DNA of 64,000 bases from Rhodanobacteraceae bacterium (GCA_009996615.1 JAACZU010000003.1:62001-126000); one strand, 5' to 3'; shown: positions 17,593 through 26,935, counted from the stretch's first letter. Made by a program: numbers and translations. Notes: generated by a model from the letters alone, not told the origin.

Positions 17593-19458
17593 TCAGACCG
17601 CGCCCAGCAGCTTCGCGCCCTGCTCGCGTGCGTACGTCCACAGCGCCGGCCAGGCGTCGTAGACGTCGGCCAGTGCGGCGGTCTCGTCGCGCAGGCGGCG
17701 CGCGCAGCCGGCCTCGTCGATGTCGTCCGGCCAGCCGCCTAGGCGCGGCGGCGCCTTGCTGATCAGCGCGCGGCCGTTGGCCTCGATGATCGAGCGCACG
17801 TCCGCCTGCCACCAGACCGGCGCGTCGGGCGCGCCGTCGTACTGGTTCTGCAGGCGCTCGATCAGGTCGGCGCGCGAATAGGCCAGGTAGTCACGCAGCT
17901 GGCGCAGCAGGCCGTCCGGGCTGGCGGCGCCGATGTCGCGCAGGTGCGCGGCGAGTAGGCCCAGGCGCTGCGCCGGCTGCTCGGCGTTGAACTCGGGCAG
18001 CTGGCGGCGCACGAAGTCGCCGACGAAGTAGTTGAAGCGCGGCGTGTGCGCGGCCAGCGTGTTCGGCGAACGCTTGCGCTGGGTTTCCTGCACGTGGCCG
18101 ACCGCGACCGGCAGCTCGAGCATCAGCGCGCCTGGGTGCAGCAGCTCGGTCACGCGCGCGAACAGCGCGTCCTCGCCGCGGCCGAGCGGGTTCGTGCACG
18201 GCAGCATCACCGAGTTGTCCATCGCGAACGGCGTGAACGTGGCCGCGCCGGTCGCGCGTGCCTGGTGGAAGCCGTACCAGACGCTGCCGGCCTCGACGTT
18301 GCGCAGGTAGCTGTCGCGGTCGCGCGTGAACTCGGCGCGGTCCTCCGGCGAGAGGTGGTACAGCCACAGGCCCGACTCGGTGCGCGAGCTGCCGTAGCTG
18401 CCGTGGTGGGTGGCGAGCACCGGCGCGTCGCCGCGCAGGTGGTCGAGCCGGCTCAGCGCCAGGCCGCGCAGCGCGCCGCGTTCGATCGCGTAGCGCGACG
18501 TGCCGGTCAGCGTGCCGAGCGGGCGGCCGACCGCGTCCAGGTGCAGCTCGAACGGGTCGCCGTCGATCTCCTCGCCGGCGCCGAGCGCGTTGTCGATGTT
18601 GCGGAAGAACTGCGTGCGCGCGGCGGCGGACGGGTTCGGGTCGAGGCCGTCGCGGGCGCCGTCGGGACGGCGCAGCGGCAGGCGGTGGTCATCGTCGAAC
18701 AGCACCAGGCGCGCGCCGGCCGACAGCAGCAGCGCCATGTTCCAGGCACGGCCGCCGCCGAAGCGCTGGCTGGCGCCAGTGTCGCTGAGCAGGTGCGGCA
18801 GGATCGCCGCGGCCTGCGGCACCGCGCGCGCGAGCTGCTGCACGAGGCGCTCGCGCTCGGCGCTGCCGAGGTAGGTCAGCTTGCAGCCGGTCGCGCGCGC
18901 GAACTCGCGCAGCAGGTCGCGGTGGCGGTTGGCCGCCTCGCGCGTGGCCGAGTCGTCGAGCAGCACGTAGTGGCGGTTGGCGCGGAAGCGGCGCTCATAC
19001 TCGGCCAGCGAGTCGAGCAGGCGCGCGAGCTGGTCGGGGCGGTCGCAGGCGCGGATGAACACCGCGCGCAGCGGCGCCGGCTCGCGCGACGCGGCCGTCG
19101 ATACGCGCTGCAGGAAGTCGCGGTCGGACACCAGCAGGCCGCGCGCAGTCAGGCTTTCGAGCACGCGCTGGACGCCGTCGCGTCGCGCCTCCAGGCCCGG
19201 GATCGTGGCCAGGATGCGCGAGGTGTGCTCGTCCAGCGTGCGGAACTCGCGGCTCTGGTCCAGCGCCTGCAGCACCTGGAACGTCATCACGTGCGTGTCG
19301 CCGCTGCGCTTGACCTGGAAGATGCACTCGCTGTTCGACAGCGAGGCGACCACGCCGTCCTCGGAAGCGAACAGCGGCGCGTTCGGGTCGACGCGCGGCG
19401 CCGGCGGCGTGACGGCGACGGGGCCGTAGTTGATCTGGTAGTTCAGGTCGGTGCTCAT
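17593..19458 (-). CDS. Glycosyltransferase-like protein of unknown function with N-terminal PqqD-like region
   Basis: A 621-residue protein that I cannot assign to a named family. Residues 30-125 (LFASEDGVVASLSNSE to GLLVSDRDFLQRV) look like a winged-helix, PqqD-like module as found on peptide-modifying enzymes. From about residue 135, RAVFIRACDRPDQLARLLDS, HYVLLDDS and GARLVLFDDDHRLPLRRPD fit a nucleotide-sugar-binding GT-A domain with an acidic metal-binding triplet; the rest is unplaced. There is no signal peptide or membrane segment, so it is probably cytoplasmic. It overlaps the upstream methyltransferase by 4 bp (ATGA) and precedes a GT2 gene, so involvement in surface-polysaccharide modification is inferred from context. 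Confidence 0.6.
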   Translation of the reverse strand: MSTDLNYQINYGPVAVTPPAPRVDPNAPLFASEDGVVASLSNSECIFQVKRSGDTHVMTFQVLQALDQSREFRTLDEHTSRILATIPGLEARRDGVQRVLESLTARGLLVSDRDFLQRVSTAASREPAPLRAVFIRACDRPDQLARLLDSLAEYERRFRANRHYVLLDDSATREAANRHRDLLREFARATGCKLTYLGSAERERLVQQLARAVPQAAAILPHLLSDTGASQRFGGGRAWNMALLLSAGARLVLFDDDHRLPLRRPDGARDGLDPNPSAAARTQFFRNIDNALGAGEEIDGDPFELHLDAVGRPLGTLTGTSRYAIERGALRGLALSRLDHLRGDAPVLATHHGSYGSSRTESGLWLYHLSPEDRAEFTRDRDSYLRNVEAGSVWYGFHQARATGAATFTPFAMDNSVMLPCTNPLGRGEDALFARVTELLHPGALMLELPVAVGHVQETQRKRSPNTLAAHTPRFNYFVGDFVRRQLPEFNAEQPAQRLGLLAAHLRDIGAASPDGLLRQLRDYLAYSRADLIERLQNQYDGAPDAPVWWQADVRSIIEANGRALISKAPPRLGGWPDDIDEAGCARRLRDETAALADVYDAWPALWTYAREQGAKLLGAV

Positions 19459-20357
19459 TCGGTTGACCGGTTGCGGCGCCACCAGCGCCAGTCGCGGCGC
19501 GCGGGCGACGCCTGCGTCGCGCGACGCAGGCGCTCGAGCTCGGCTTCGAGCTGGGCGATGCGCGCGCCGGCGCTCATGTTCTTGCGGATTTCGTGATTGT
19601 AATGCGCGTAGACCGATTCCTCGCGGTCGCCGAACAGCGACAGGTCCGGCAGCGCGGCGGGCAGCGCGTGGCGGGCGCAGACCGCGATGAAGTACAGCGG
19701 CGCGTAGTCGGGGCCGGCGGCGAGTTGCGCACCGCCGGCGGCGGCGGTACGGACTTCGCAGCTGGCCGGCTCGCGGTCGAGCGCCCACAGCGCCGACTGG
19801 AACAGCAGCTTCTGGCCGTACAGGCGCACCGCGCCGAAGTGTGGCCGCAGCAGGTCGAGCAGTTCCTCGCGGTACAGCTCGCGCACGTGGAACTCGTTGC
19901 GGAAGCCGGCCAGCTCGCTGTAGGTGCGCTTGTCGGGCGAGGAGATGACCAGCACGCCGTCGTCGGCGAGCACGCGCGCGAAGCCGGCCAGCAGCTCCTG
20001 CTGCGCGGCCAGGTGCTCGAGCGTCTCGAACGACACGACGAGGTCGAACGTGCGGTCGGCGAACGGCAGGCGGGCCGCGTCGGCGCGCTCGTAGCGCAGG
20101 TTCGGCTTGCCGGCATAGCGCGCGCGCGCGTGCGCGACCGAGGCGGCGTCGATGTCGACGCCGGTGACCTCGGCCGCGACCTCGGCCAGCAGCGCCGAGC
20201 CGTAGCCCTCGCCACAGGCCGCGTCGAGCACGCGCTTGCCCGCGGCGAGCCGGCGCGCGAACGCGTAGCGGTGGAAGTGCTCGTACCAGATCTCGCGCAC
20301 GCACTCGGGCGTGAAGCGCTCGCCGGTGAACGGCAGCGCGTCGGGTTGGCTGCTCAT
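19455..20357 (-). CDS. SAM-dependent class I methyltransferase
   Basis: A 300-residue methyltransferase: KRVLDAACGEGYGSALLAE near residue 40 is motif I (SAM binding), VTGVDIDAASV follows as motif II, and FDLVVSFETLEHL near residue 105 is motif IV of the Methyltransf_11 group. A coiled-coil-like C-terminal tail (residues 265-290, ARIAQLEAELERLRR) is followed by a very basic, Trp-rich end. It overlaps wzt upstream and the 621-residue protein downstream by 4 bp each. In ABC-dependent O-antigen systems a methyltransferase can cap the chain as the export signal for the Wzt C-terminal domain; that role here is inference. Confidence 0.8.
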   Translation of the reverse strand: MSSQPDALPFTGERFTPECVREIWYEHFHRYAFARRLAAGKRVLDAACGEGYGSALLAEVAAEVTGVDIDAASVAHARARYAGKPNLRYERADAARLPFADRTFDLVVSFETLEHLAAQQELLAGFARVLADDGVLVISSPDKRTYSELAGFRNEFHVRELYREELLDLLRPHFGAVRLYGQKLLFQSALWALDREPASCEVRTAAAGGAQLAAGPDYAPLYFIAVCARHALPAALPDLSLFGDREESVYAHYNHEIRKNMSAGARIAQLEAELERLRRATQASPARRDWRWWRRNRSTE

Positions 20358-21556
20358 GGCGTCGGCGCCTCCTCGGCCAGGGGATTCCAGCGGTGCGCGA
20401 GGCGGACCAGGCCGAACTCGCGCGAAGCACCGCGCACGGCCACGCCGCGCTCGAGCGTATCGAACAGGCGCAACCCTTCCGGATCGAGCGGATGCGCCCG
20501 CACGAGGTAGTTGCCCGGCAGCAGCGCGAGGTCGTCGAACTGCAGCTCGCAGGCGTATTCGTCGGCCGCCACGCGCACCGGCGCGCAGCCGTCCATGTCG
20601 GTGCCGACGCCGTACACCGGCGTGCCGTCGGCGCGCACGAGTCCGATCACGACGCTCGGGACGCGGCCGTCGCGCGAGCGCACGCGCGCGTGCACGCGCA
20701 GCGTCGCGCCACCTTCGAGCACGACGCCGCGCTCGCCGTCCTCGCCGTTCAGCGCGAGGCCGAGCATGCCGAACTCGCCCTCGCCGCGCGCGGCGGCCGG
20801 CTCTGCGGCCGGGGCGGACTTGCGCTCGTGCCAGGCGAGGTAGGCCTGGGTCACGTCGAACACGTCGCCGTACTCGGCGACCGCGCCGTCGCGCAGCCAC
20901 AGCGCGTGCCGGCACAGCTTCTGCACGTGGTACATGCTGTGCGAGACGAGGATCAGCGTGCCGCCGCCGTCGAGGTAGTCCTGCATCCAGCGGATGCATT
21001 TCTTCTGGAACGATTCGTCGCCGACCGCGAGCACCTCGTCGGTCACCAGCAGGTCGGGCTTGAGCGCGGCGATGACGGCAAAGCCGAGGCGCACGACCAT
21101 GCCGGACGAGTAGTGCTTGACCGGCTCGTCGATGTAGGCGCCGATGTCGGCGAACGCGATGATCTCGGGCAGGCGCGCCTGCAGTTCGGCACCGCTGAGG
21201 CCGTGCAGCGCGGCCGCCATCACGACGTTGTCGCGGCCGCTGTACTCGGGGTGGAAGCCGGCGCCGAGCTCGAGCAGCGCGCCGATCGTGCCGTTGACCT
21301 GCACGCGGCCGGTGGTCGGCGTCAACACGCCGGTGACCAGCTTCAGCAAGGTCGACTTGCCGGCGCCGTTCGCGCCGATCAGGCCGAGCGATTCGCCGCG
21401 GCGCACGCTCAGGTCGACGTCGCGCAGCACCGCGACGCGGTCCGGATCGCTGCCGCGCAGCAGCAGGCGGCCGAGCGCGCGCAGGCGGTCGGCGTTGCGG
21501 TGGACCTTCGGATACGACTTGCCGAGGCCGCGCGCTTCGATCAGCGGCGCGTTCAC
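20354..21556 (-). CDS. wzt: Polysaccharide ABC transporter ATP-binding protein with glycan-binding C-terminus
   Basis: A 400-residue protein. The ATPase domain occupies residues 1-245: GLIGANGAGKSTLLKLVTG (Walker A), the polysaccharide-exporter hallmark GALLELGAGFHPEYSGRDN, the KHYSSGMVVRLGFAV signature and LLVTDEVLAVGDESFQKKC (Walker B). Residues 250-400 form a beta-rich C-terminal domain like the Wzt carbohydrate-binding domain, which recognises a modified chain end before export. The GTG start at 21556 overlaps the wzm stop by 4 bp (GTGA). Together with Wzm it should flip lipid-linked O-antigen or exopolysaccharide across the inner membrane. Confidence 0.92.
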   Translation of the reverse strand: MNAPLIEARGLGKSYPKVHRNADRLRALGRLLLRGSDPDRVAVLRDVDLSVRRGESLGLIGANGAGKSTLLKLVTGVLTPTTGRVQVNGTIGALLELGAGFHPEYSGRDNVVMAAALHGLSGAELQARLPEIIAFADIGAYIDEPVKHYSSGMVVRLGFAVIAALKPDLLVTDEVLAVGDESFQKKCIRWMQDYLDGGGTLILVSHSMYHVQKLCRHALWLRDGAVAEYGDVFDVTQAYLAWHERKSAPAAEPAAARGEGEFGMLGLALNGEDGERGVVLEGGATLRVHARVRSRDGRVPSVVIGLVRADGTPVYGVGTDMDGCAPVRVAADEYACELQFDDLALLPGNYLVRAHPLDPEGLRLFDTLERGVAVRGASREFGLVRLAHRWNPLAEEAPTP

Positions 21557-22323
21557 AGGAAGTCCTCGAAATGCGGGTCGAGCCGGCGGAACACCCAGTG
21601 GCCGAGCAGCAGCGCGGCGCCGGCCACGAGCAGCGCGACCGCGAGGCGGCCGAAATCGAACGTGCCGTGGCCGAGCAGGACCGCGCGGAACGACTCGGCG
21701 TAGAACGTGAACGGGTTGAGGTCGAACCACGGCCGCAGGTTTTCCGACAGCGAGGCGCGGTCATAGAACACCGGCGCGCCGAACATCAGCAGCGGCAGCA
21801 GCTGCGTGAGCACCTGCACGAGGTCGCGCACGAACACCTGCACCGCCGCGAACAGCAAGGCGAGGCCGAGCGCGAGCGCGAACAGCGGCACATACAGCGG
21901 CAGCGCGGCGGCAAGGCCCGGCAGCCAGACGTCGTTGCGCGTCAGCGCGAGGATCACGACGATCGCGATGAAACCGGTGACGTGCACGGCGAAACTGGTG
22001 CAGACGCTGGACAGCACCAGCACCTCGCGTGGCAACGCGACCTTGCCGATCAGCGCGGCGTTGTCCTGGATCGCCGTGGTCGAGCGCAGCAGCGCCTCGG
22101 AGAACGCGGTCCACGGCCACAGCGCGGTCACCAGGAACGGGATGTAGCCCGGCGCGTCGGCGCCCGGCACGCGCGCCTTGAAGATGTGCACGAACACGAA
22201 CGCGTAGACCGCAAGCTGGATCAGCGGTTGCAGCAGCGCCCACAGGCCGCCGGAAAAGCTGCCCGCGAAGCGGTTGCGCAGGTCGCGCTGGAAGAAGCGC
22301 AGCGTGAGGGCGGCGGCGGGCAC
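21553..22323 (-). CDS. wzm: Polysaccharide ABC transporter permease
   Basis: An inner-membrane permease of the ABC-2 polysaccharide export family, about 256 residues, with six hydrophobic segments. The N-terminal amphipathic part (LTLRFFQRDLRNRFAGSFS) and WALLQPLIQLAVYAFVFVHI are typical, as is PRPWFDLNP-like sequence before the last two segments (RPWFDLNPFTFYAESFRAV). The start is uncertain: GTG 22323 and TTG 22329 both fit the family length, while the frame stays open to 22446 with non-conserved sequence. It is the first gene of a five-gene coupled cluster; its promoter must lie in 22324-22503. Confidence 0.88.
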   Translation of the reverse strand: MPAAALTLRFFQRDLRNRFAGSFSGGLWALLQPLIQLAVYAFVFVHIFKARVPGADAPGYIPFLVTALWPWTAFSEALLRSTTAIQDNAALIGKVALPREVLVLSSVCTSFAVHVTGFIAIVVILALTRNDVWLPGLAAALPLYVPLFALALGLALLFAAVQVFVRDLVQVLTQLLPLLMFGAPVFYDRASLSENLRPWFDLNPFTFYAESFRAVLLGHGTFDFGRLAVALLVAGAALLLGHWVFRRLDPHFEDFL

Positions 22324-22503
22324 TGTCAAAGGCGATCTCAGGCAACGGCAGCGCCGGATGGTAGACGGATTCAAGCAGGACGGGGCAACTCGTGCGCGCC
22401 CGTAACCCGCGTCGCTCGAAAGGCCCCTTACCGTTGCACCGGCCAACGCCAGCTCGCCCCGTCACGCACTCCTGTCTTGAACGCGCACCTGATTGCGCAG
22501 GAC

Positions 22504-23463
22504 CTAGGGCTTCTGCTGCGCAGGCTTTGTGTTGGCCGATGCCGCGGCGTTGTCGTAACGCGTGCGCAGCGAGGCGACCAGATCGGCATTGGCGTCCAGC
22601 GGGAGATTGCGCAGCGTATCGGTATGCGTGCGGGCCTGCTTTTCGATGTACTCGTTACGCAGTCGAGCAACGATCTCCGGCTTGACCTCGGCAAACGTGC
22701 GCGGCTTGTCCGGAGTACGCTCGACCAGCTTGATCACGTGGAAGCCATATTCGGTCTTGACGATCGGCGAGATCTCGCCCGGCTTGCTCAACTTTGCCGA
22801 GGCCGCTGCGAACTCCGGGACATACTTCGACGCATCGCCGGCGTCCTCCATCTCGCCGTGGTTGGCGCTCTTGCTCGGATCGTCGGAGTACTTTTCGACC
22901 AGCGCCTCGAACTGGTCCGGACGCGAACGCGCCTCCTTCTCGACCGTCTCGGCAATCTTCATCGCCTCGGCCTCGCTGCGATCCTTAGTGCCGATCAGCA
23001 CGTGCTTGACGACCAGCTTGCCGCGCGCGACGTAATCCCGCTTGTGCGCGATGTACTCCTCCTGCGCAAGTCCGTTGAAGTCCGGCAGCTTCAGGTCCTC
23101 GCGGAAGCGCTGCATGCGCGCCTTGCTCAACGCCTCGTCCTCGGCCCGCCGCACTTGCGTCTGCACGACCGGATCCTTGTCCAAGCCAAGCTTCCGGGCT
23201 TCGGCAGCGAGCTGCTTCTGCATAAGCATGCCCAGAATCGCATTCTCGATACGCGTCGGGCTGTTGAAGAAGCCGCCTCGCTGTGCCTCGGGGATCCCGG
23301 CGGCAAACGCGTCGACATCTTCGAGCGTGACGACCGCCTCGCCCTGGCGAGCGACGATCGTGCTCGGGGCCCCGGATATTTCGTCTGCAGCGGACGCGAG
23401 GGGGCTTCCGACGACGATGAACGCCAGTATCGGCAGGGCGATCGCAAGGCACAGCTTGGGCAT
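22504..23463 (-). CDS. Periplasmic peptidyl-prolyl isomerase, parvulin type (PpiC/SurA-like)
   Basis: A 319-residue protein with a Sec signal peptide (residues 1-30, cleavage after ASA), so it is periplasmic. Residues 30-165 form a SurA-N-like helical region (NAILGMLMQKQLAAEA). The parvulin domain spans about 168-270 (VVKHVLIGTKDRSEAEAM, FEALVEKYSDDPSKSANHGEM, and the strand SPIVKTEYGFHVIKLVER), with a helical tail after it. It resembles folding helpers for secreted proteins. It lies downstream of two secreted-protein genes on the same strand. The ATG at 23463 is chosen because it opens the signal peptide; a frame extension upstream is not signal-like. Confidence 0.88.
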   Translation of the reverse strand: MPKLCLAIALPILAFIVVGSPLASAADEISGAPSTIVARQGEAVVTLEDVDAFAAGIPEAQRGGFFNSPTRIENAILGMLMQKQLAAEARKLGLDKDPVVQTQVRRAEDEALSKARMQRFREDLKLPDFNGLAQEEYIAHKRDYVARGKLVVKHVLIGTKDRSEAEAMKIAETVEKEARSRPDQFEALVEKYSDDPSKSANHGEMEDAGDASKYVPEFAAASAKLSKPGEISPIVKTEYGFHVIKLVERTPDKPRTFAEVKPEIVARLRNEYIEKQARTHTDTLRNLPLDANADLVASLRTRYDNAAASANTKPAQQKP

Positions 23464-23574
23464 GCGGGACTCCAACACTAAGAAATGACAAAAGCAGGAT
23501 AGACCCCGGATTCGATGCGACCGCGGGGGATCCTCGGGCTGGGCAGGGACGCTGCTGGATTGCAACATCCAGAC

Positions 23575-23601
23575 GAGCGCGGCCGGGAGGCGGCCGCGCT
23601 C
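23575..23601 (-). terminator. Hairpin after the 490-residue secreted protein
   Basis: GAGCGCGGCCG and CGGCCGCGCTC are perfect 11-bp arms around a 5-nt loop, 11 bp after the stop codon at 23612. No long T-run follows, so it is a weak or Rho-assisted terminator. Confidence 0.5.
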
Positions 23602-23611
23602 GCCATGTGAC

Positions 23612-25084
23612 TTACTGCGTTGGCGTGACGTTGCTCGACGTACCCGTGGTCAACGCGCACGTCGAAGCGCCTGCAAGGCATCCGGTCGTGGACGTCGGGT
23701 CGGCGTACATGATGTTCACGTAGTAGTCCGTATTGGGCAGGAGGTTGCACGCCCCAGTCGGATTGTTCGTGGTGAACTTCCAGCCGACCATCTGGCCATC
23801 GCTGCTCGGCACGCCGGTACCAGCTGGGTCACCGGGCCGCGCGTCGATCTTGCAGCCAGGACTCGGCAGATGGTCGCTGAAGTCGCCGCAGGCGGTGCTG
23901 ATCGCCATGATCAAATTGGGATTGATCGCGGAGCTCGAGCTCAGGAACCAACCTTGCATGGAACCGGCCTGGCCAGCCGGCGGAGTCGTGAACTTCGCGC
24001 CGATGTAGCCCGAGCGCGGGAACTGGCGGAGAGTCACGTCGCCGCCGACACCCGGCCAGGCGTACGGGGCAGGCTGAGTGGCACTGGCATATCCCCAGAT
24101 GCTGGTCCAGGTCGTCGTCGGCCAATTGGTGCGCTTTCCATTAGGCACTGCGCCGTAGACAACTTCCGGAACGGACGACACGTATGTCCGCGCATAGCCG
24201 TAGGCCTTCTCGGCAGGAATCGGCCCGCAGGCACCGGACGAGCCCGCCGACACCGTGATCGCGGTGGAAGTGCCCACCGCAGAAGCGGAATTATCAGTGT
24301 TCCAGCACGTCAGGGTGAGCGCCAACGAGCCCGTCGAGCCGGTCGGGACCGTGACATTGCGCGACGTCGTGACGGTGGTCAGGGTGGTCCAGTCGCCCAG
24401 ATTCGCAACCGTAGCGCCATCCAGGGTGCCGGTGCCGACGCAACGTGTTGCGTTGCTCATGGTCGGCCACGTCACCGCAAACGGCACGCCCGCAGTCGCG
24501 GTGGCGGGTACAGTCAAGGTGATCGGATTGGGGGTCGGTGCCGGCGTCGGCGGCTGCGGCACGTTCACGGCGGAGGTCAGGGCGTAACCGCTCGCGTTGG
24601 TGCAGGTCACGCTGAACGCGTAGCTGCCGGCCGCAGTCGGAGTGACCTGCTCGACGTGACTACCCGAACCGGTAAGCGAGCCGACCGTCCAGCCAGAGAT
24701 GCCGCCGGTGAAATTTCCGCCACGCACGCAAGTCGTCGCATCGGACGAGGCCGACCAGATCACGTAGAACGGCGCGTTGATCGCGGGCGTATAGGGCGTG
24801 CCTGGCGTCGCGCTACCGGAGATTTGCACGCTCGCCTGGAAGGTCGATGACGATCCCCCAGCTGGATTGCAGGCACCCGGCTGAGCGGCGGTCAGCGTGA
24901 CGCCATTGGCGCGCAGCTCGGTACCGCCGGGCGCGGTGGTCAGGCCAGCCTGATCGGTCACCGCAACGCAATTGCCGTTGGCAGTGGTGAGATTGATCGT
25001 GGTCTGCGCCACCGAAGGCTCGGCAGCAGCAAACATGACGATGGCAGAGGCCAACGGCAACAGACGCGCATGGATTGCAGGCAT
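23612..25084 (-). CDS. Large secreted protein with Ig-like repeats, function unknown
   Basis: A 490-residue protein with a signal peptide ending SVAQ at about residue 27. The remainder is Thr/Ser/Gly-rich and beta-strand-rich. Two Ig- or PKD-like modules can be made out: residues 75-175 (PFYVIWSASSDATTCVRGG to YAFSVTCTNASG) and 180-280 (PFAVTWPTMSNATRCVG to LALTLTCWN); each has a Cys near its start and another near its end that could pair. The C-terminal 210 residues (from ACGPIPAEKAYGYARTYV) match nothing I know. No membrane anchor, lipobox or sorting tail is seen. Neighbours are the parvulin PPIase downstream and another secreted protein upstream, both close to the type II secretion operon. 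Confidence 0.75.
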   Translation of the reverse strand: MPAIHARLLPLASAIVMFAAAEPSVAQTTINLTTANGNCVAVTDQAGLTTAPGGTELRANGVTLTAAQPGACNPAGGSSSTFQASVQISGSATPGTPYTPAINAPFYVIWSASSDATTCVRGGNFTGGISGWTVGSLTGSGSHVEQVTPTAAGSYAFSVTCTNASGYALTSAVNVPQPPTPAPTPNPITLTVPATATAGVPFAVTWPTMSNATRCVGTGTLDGATVANLGDWTTLTTVTTSRNVTVPTGSTGSLALTLTCWNTDNSASAVGTSTAITVSAGSSGACGPIPAEKAYGYARTYVSSVPEVVYGAVPNGKRTNWPTTTWTSIWGYASATQPAPYAWPGVGGDVTLRQFPRSGYIGAKFTTPPAGQAGSMQGWFLSSSSAINPNLIMAISTACGDFSDHLPSPGCKIDARPGDPAGTGVPSSDGQMVGWKFTTNNPTGACNLLPNTDYYVNIMYADPTSTTGCLAGASTCALTTGTSSNVTPTQ

Positions 25085-25293
25085 GTCAAGGCTTCGCGAC
25101 GGACAGGGTGCCCGCATTCTACCCTTGCTTTTGCCGGCGGTGCCAGCCAAGGGGCGCACGCTTCCTAATCCATCGCACGCATCGCCTCGAACATATCGGG
25201 GCGCCGACACTCGTGACAGCCATGGAAAGAGGTCGGCAGCACCATGGCTCACCAGCGCCACCGGAGCACCTCACTCCTACAGTGCGGACAAAA

Positions 25294-25317
25294 GAAGGGG
25301 GCCTTGCGGCCCCCTTC
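25294..25317 (-). terminator. Rho-independent terminator of the 498-residue secreted protein gene
   Basis: On the minus strand GAAGGGGGCC, loop GCAA and GGCCCCCTTC form a perfect 10-bp stem with a stable GNRA-type tetraloop, followed by TTTT. It lies about 20 bp after the stop codon at 25339. Confidence 0.9.
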
Positions 25318-25338
25318 GGTATCACACCACTACTTCGA

Positions 25339-26835
25339 TTACGAGCAAGCCGGATCGTTGCCCGTGCACGAACGGTGCGCGCGATGACGCCACACGCCGC
25401 TGTAGTTGGACAGCTTGCCCGGCTGCGCGTTCGCGTTGATCACGTTGTTCGCGTAGAAGCCGGTCGCCGGCAGGCCCGGGATCGCGATCGGGGTCACGCC
25501 GTCAGCGGCAACGCCGCCGCCGAGCACGTGAGCGCCGCCGTCGCCAGCCGACAGGTTCATCACCGCCCAGCCGTTCGGACCGAACGGGTTGACCGACTTG
25601 AACAGCTTCGAGCCCAGCACCGTCGAGGCCGTCGGCGTGACCGAGGTGAAGGTGATCACGTTGACTTCGTACGACAGGTACGGCGCACGCAGGAAGCAGC
25701 TGTCATCCGGCGGCGACGGGCAGCGCGGCGGAACGGTCTCGGAGCTGCCTTCCTCGCGGTCGAACGTGCCCATCGACAGCTCGACGTTGGAGACGCCCGG
25801 AGCGCCGAACGCCTGGGCGAACGGGCTGGTGATCGCCGACGGGTACAGGATCTTGTCGACGTAGAAGCGCTTGGTCGGGAAGGTGACAACCCAATCCGAA
25901 GCCGCGCCCGTGCCCTGCTCGATGCTGTACTCGTTGTACAGCGCGTCAGCCATGAAGACCGCGCTGACCGCGTCTTCGCCGCGAGCGAAGTCAACCGTCA
26001 GCAGCGAGCCGCCTTCGGTGAACACGTAGGAGCGCGCAACACCCGTGGCGACGATGCTGGCCGTGTTGGCCTGCTGCAGCGTCGGCTTCAGCGAGGACGG
26101 CTGCGTGTACAGGGTCTGCTCGGTGAAGCCATCGATCGCGTCGGCGTTGTAGCTGTAGAACGTGCCTTCGTCGACGTTGATGATCGCGCCCGAACCAAAC
26201 AGGCCGCTGGTCGGCGGCACGAGGTTCGAAGCAGTGACCGCGTCGTCACCGACCGGGGCCGCGCAGCTCGGCTTGCCACCGTTCGGCTGGCCGTTCTGCT
26301 TGTGCACGGTTGCCTTGTCGAGCGCGCTGCCCGGGATGATGTCGCCCATCGCGATCATCTCGACGTAGCCCTCACGGGTACGCGTGATGTCCTGCGGGCC
26401 CTTGTCCGCGCCATAGCTCGCGCTACCCGGGCCAGCGACGCCACCCGTGTAAGCGGCCTTCGAGAACGGGTACGGCCAGTTCGGGATGTAGTCGACGCAG
26501 CTGGTGTCGACCGTGTTGATCTGCGCGCCACCGTCGGCGGAGACCTGGGTCACCGCGGCGGTCCAGACGTCGTACGGCGACAGGAACAGGTTGAAGTCGA
26601 GGACTTCGCGGCTGTTGTAGCCTTCCAGGAAGCGGACCTTGACGGCCTTGCCAACGTCAGCGGTGTTGACCACGGACAGCAGGGTGTTCTGACCCTTGTT
26701 GACCGTGTAGTACGGGTAAATCAGAACCTGACCGACGCCATCCGGATTCAGATCGACGGCGTTCGCCAGGCCCACGAAGCCAGCGACGCCGGCGATACCG
26801 GCGACGACAGCAGTCGTCAAGCTGTTCTTCTTCAT
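25339..26835 (-). CDS. Conserved secreted protein of unknown function
   Basis: A 498-residue protein with a clear signal peptide (MKKNSLTTAVVAGIAGVAG, cleavage after ANA near residue 26). The mature protein starts VDLNPDGVGQVLIYPYYTVN and continues with KVRFLEGYNSREVLDFNLFL and SPYDVWTAAV, a pattern I recall from uncharacterised gammaproteobacterial secreted proteins; no function is known to me. It has six cysteines in the mature part, three pairs if all are bonded. There is a strong ribosome site (TAGGAGTG), its own promoter candidate upstream and a good terminator downstream, so it is probably monocistronic and well expressed. Its AT-richer leader differs from its surroundings. It sits immediately downstream of the T2SS operon, so it is a candidate substrate. 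Confidence 0.75.
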   Translation of the reverse strand: MKKNSLTTAVVAGIAGVAGFVGLANAVDLNPDGVGQVLIYPYYTVNKGQNTLLSVVNTADVGKAVKVRFLEGYNSREVLDFNLFLSPYDVWTAAVTQVSADGGAQINTVDTSCVDYIPNWPYPFSKAAYTGGVAGPGSASYGADKGPQDITRTREGYVEMIAMGDIIPGSALDKATVHKQNGQPNGGKPSCAAPVGDDAVTASNLVPPTSGLFGSGAIINVDEGTFYSYNADAIDGFTEQTLYTQPSSLKPTLQQANTASIVATGVARSYVFTEGGSLLTVDFARGEDAVSAVFMADALYNEYSIEQGTGAASDWVVTFPTKRFYVDKILYPSAITSPFAQAFGAPGVSNVELSMGTFDREEGSSETVPPRCPSPPDDSCFLRAPYLSYEVNVITFTSVTPTASTVLGSKLFKSVNPFGPNGWAVMNLSAGDGGAHVLGGGVAADGVTPIAIPGLPATGFYANNVINANAQPGKLSNYSGVWRHRAHRSCTGNDPACS

Positions 26836-26935
26836 CGCAACACTCCTAAATTTTTAGGAACCACAGGGCTTTTTTGCTTTACCGCCGCCCTGCCTGCGGC
26901 TCGAGGCCGATACAGGGACGGGCAACAGCGCGACC

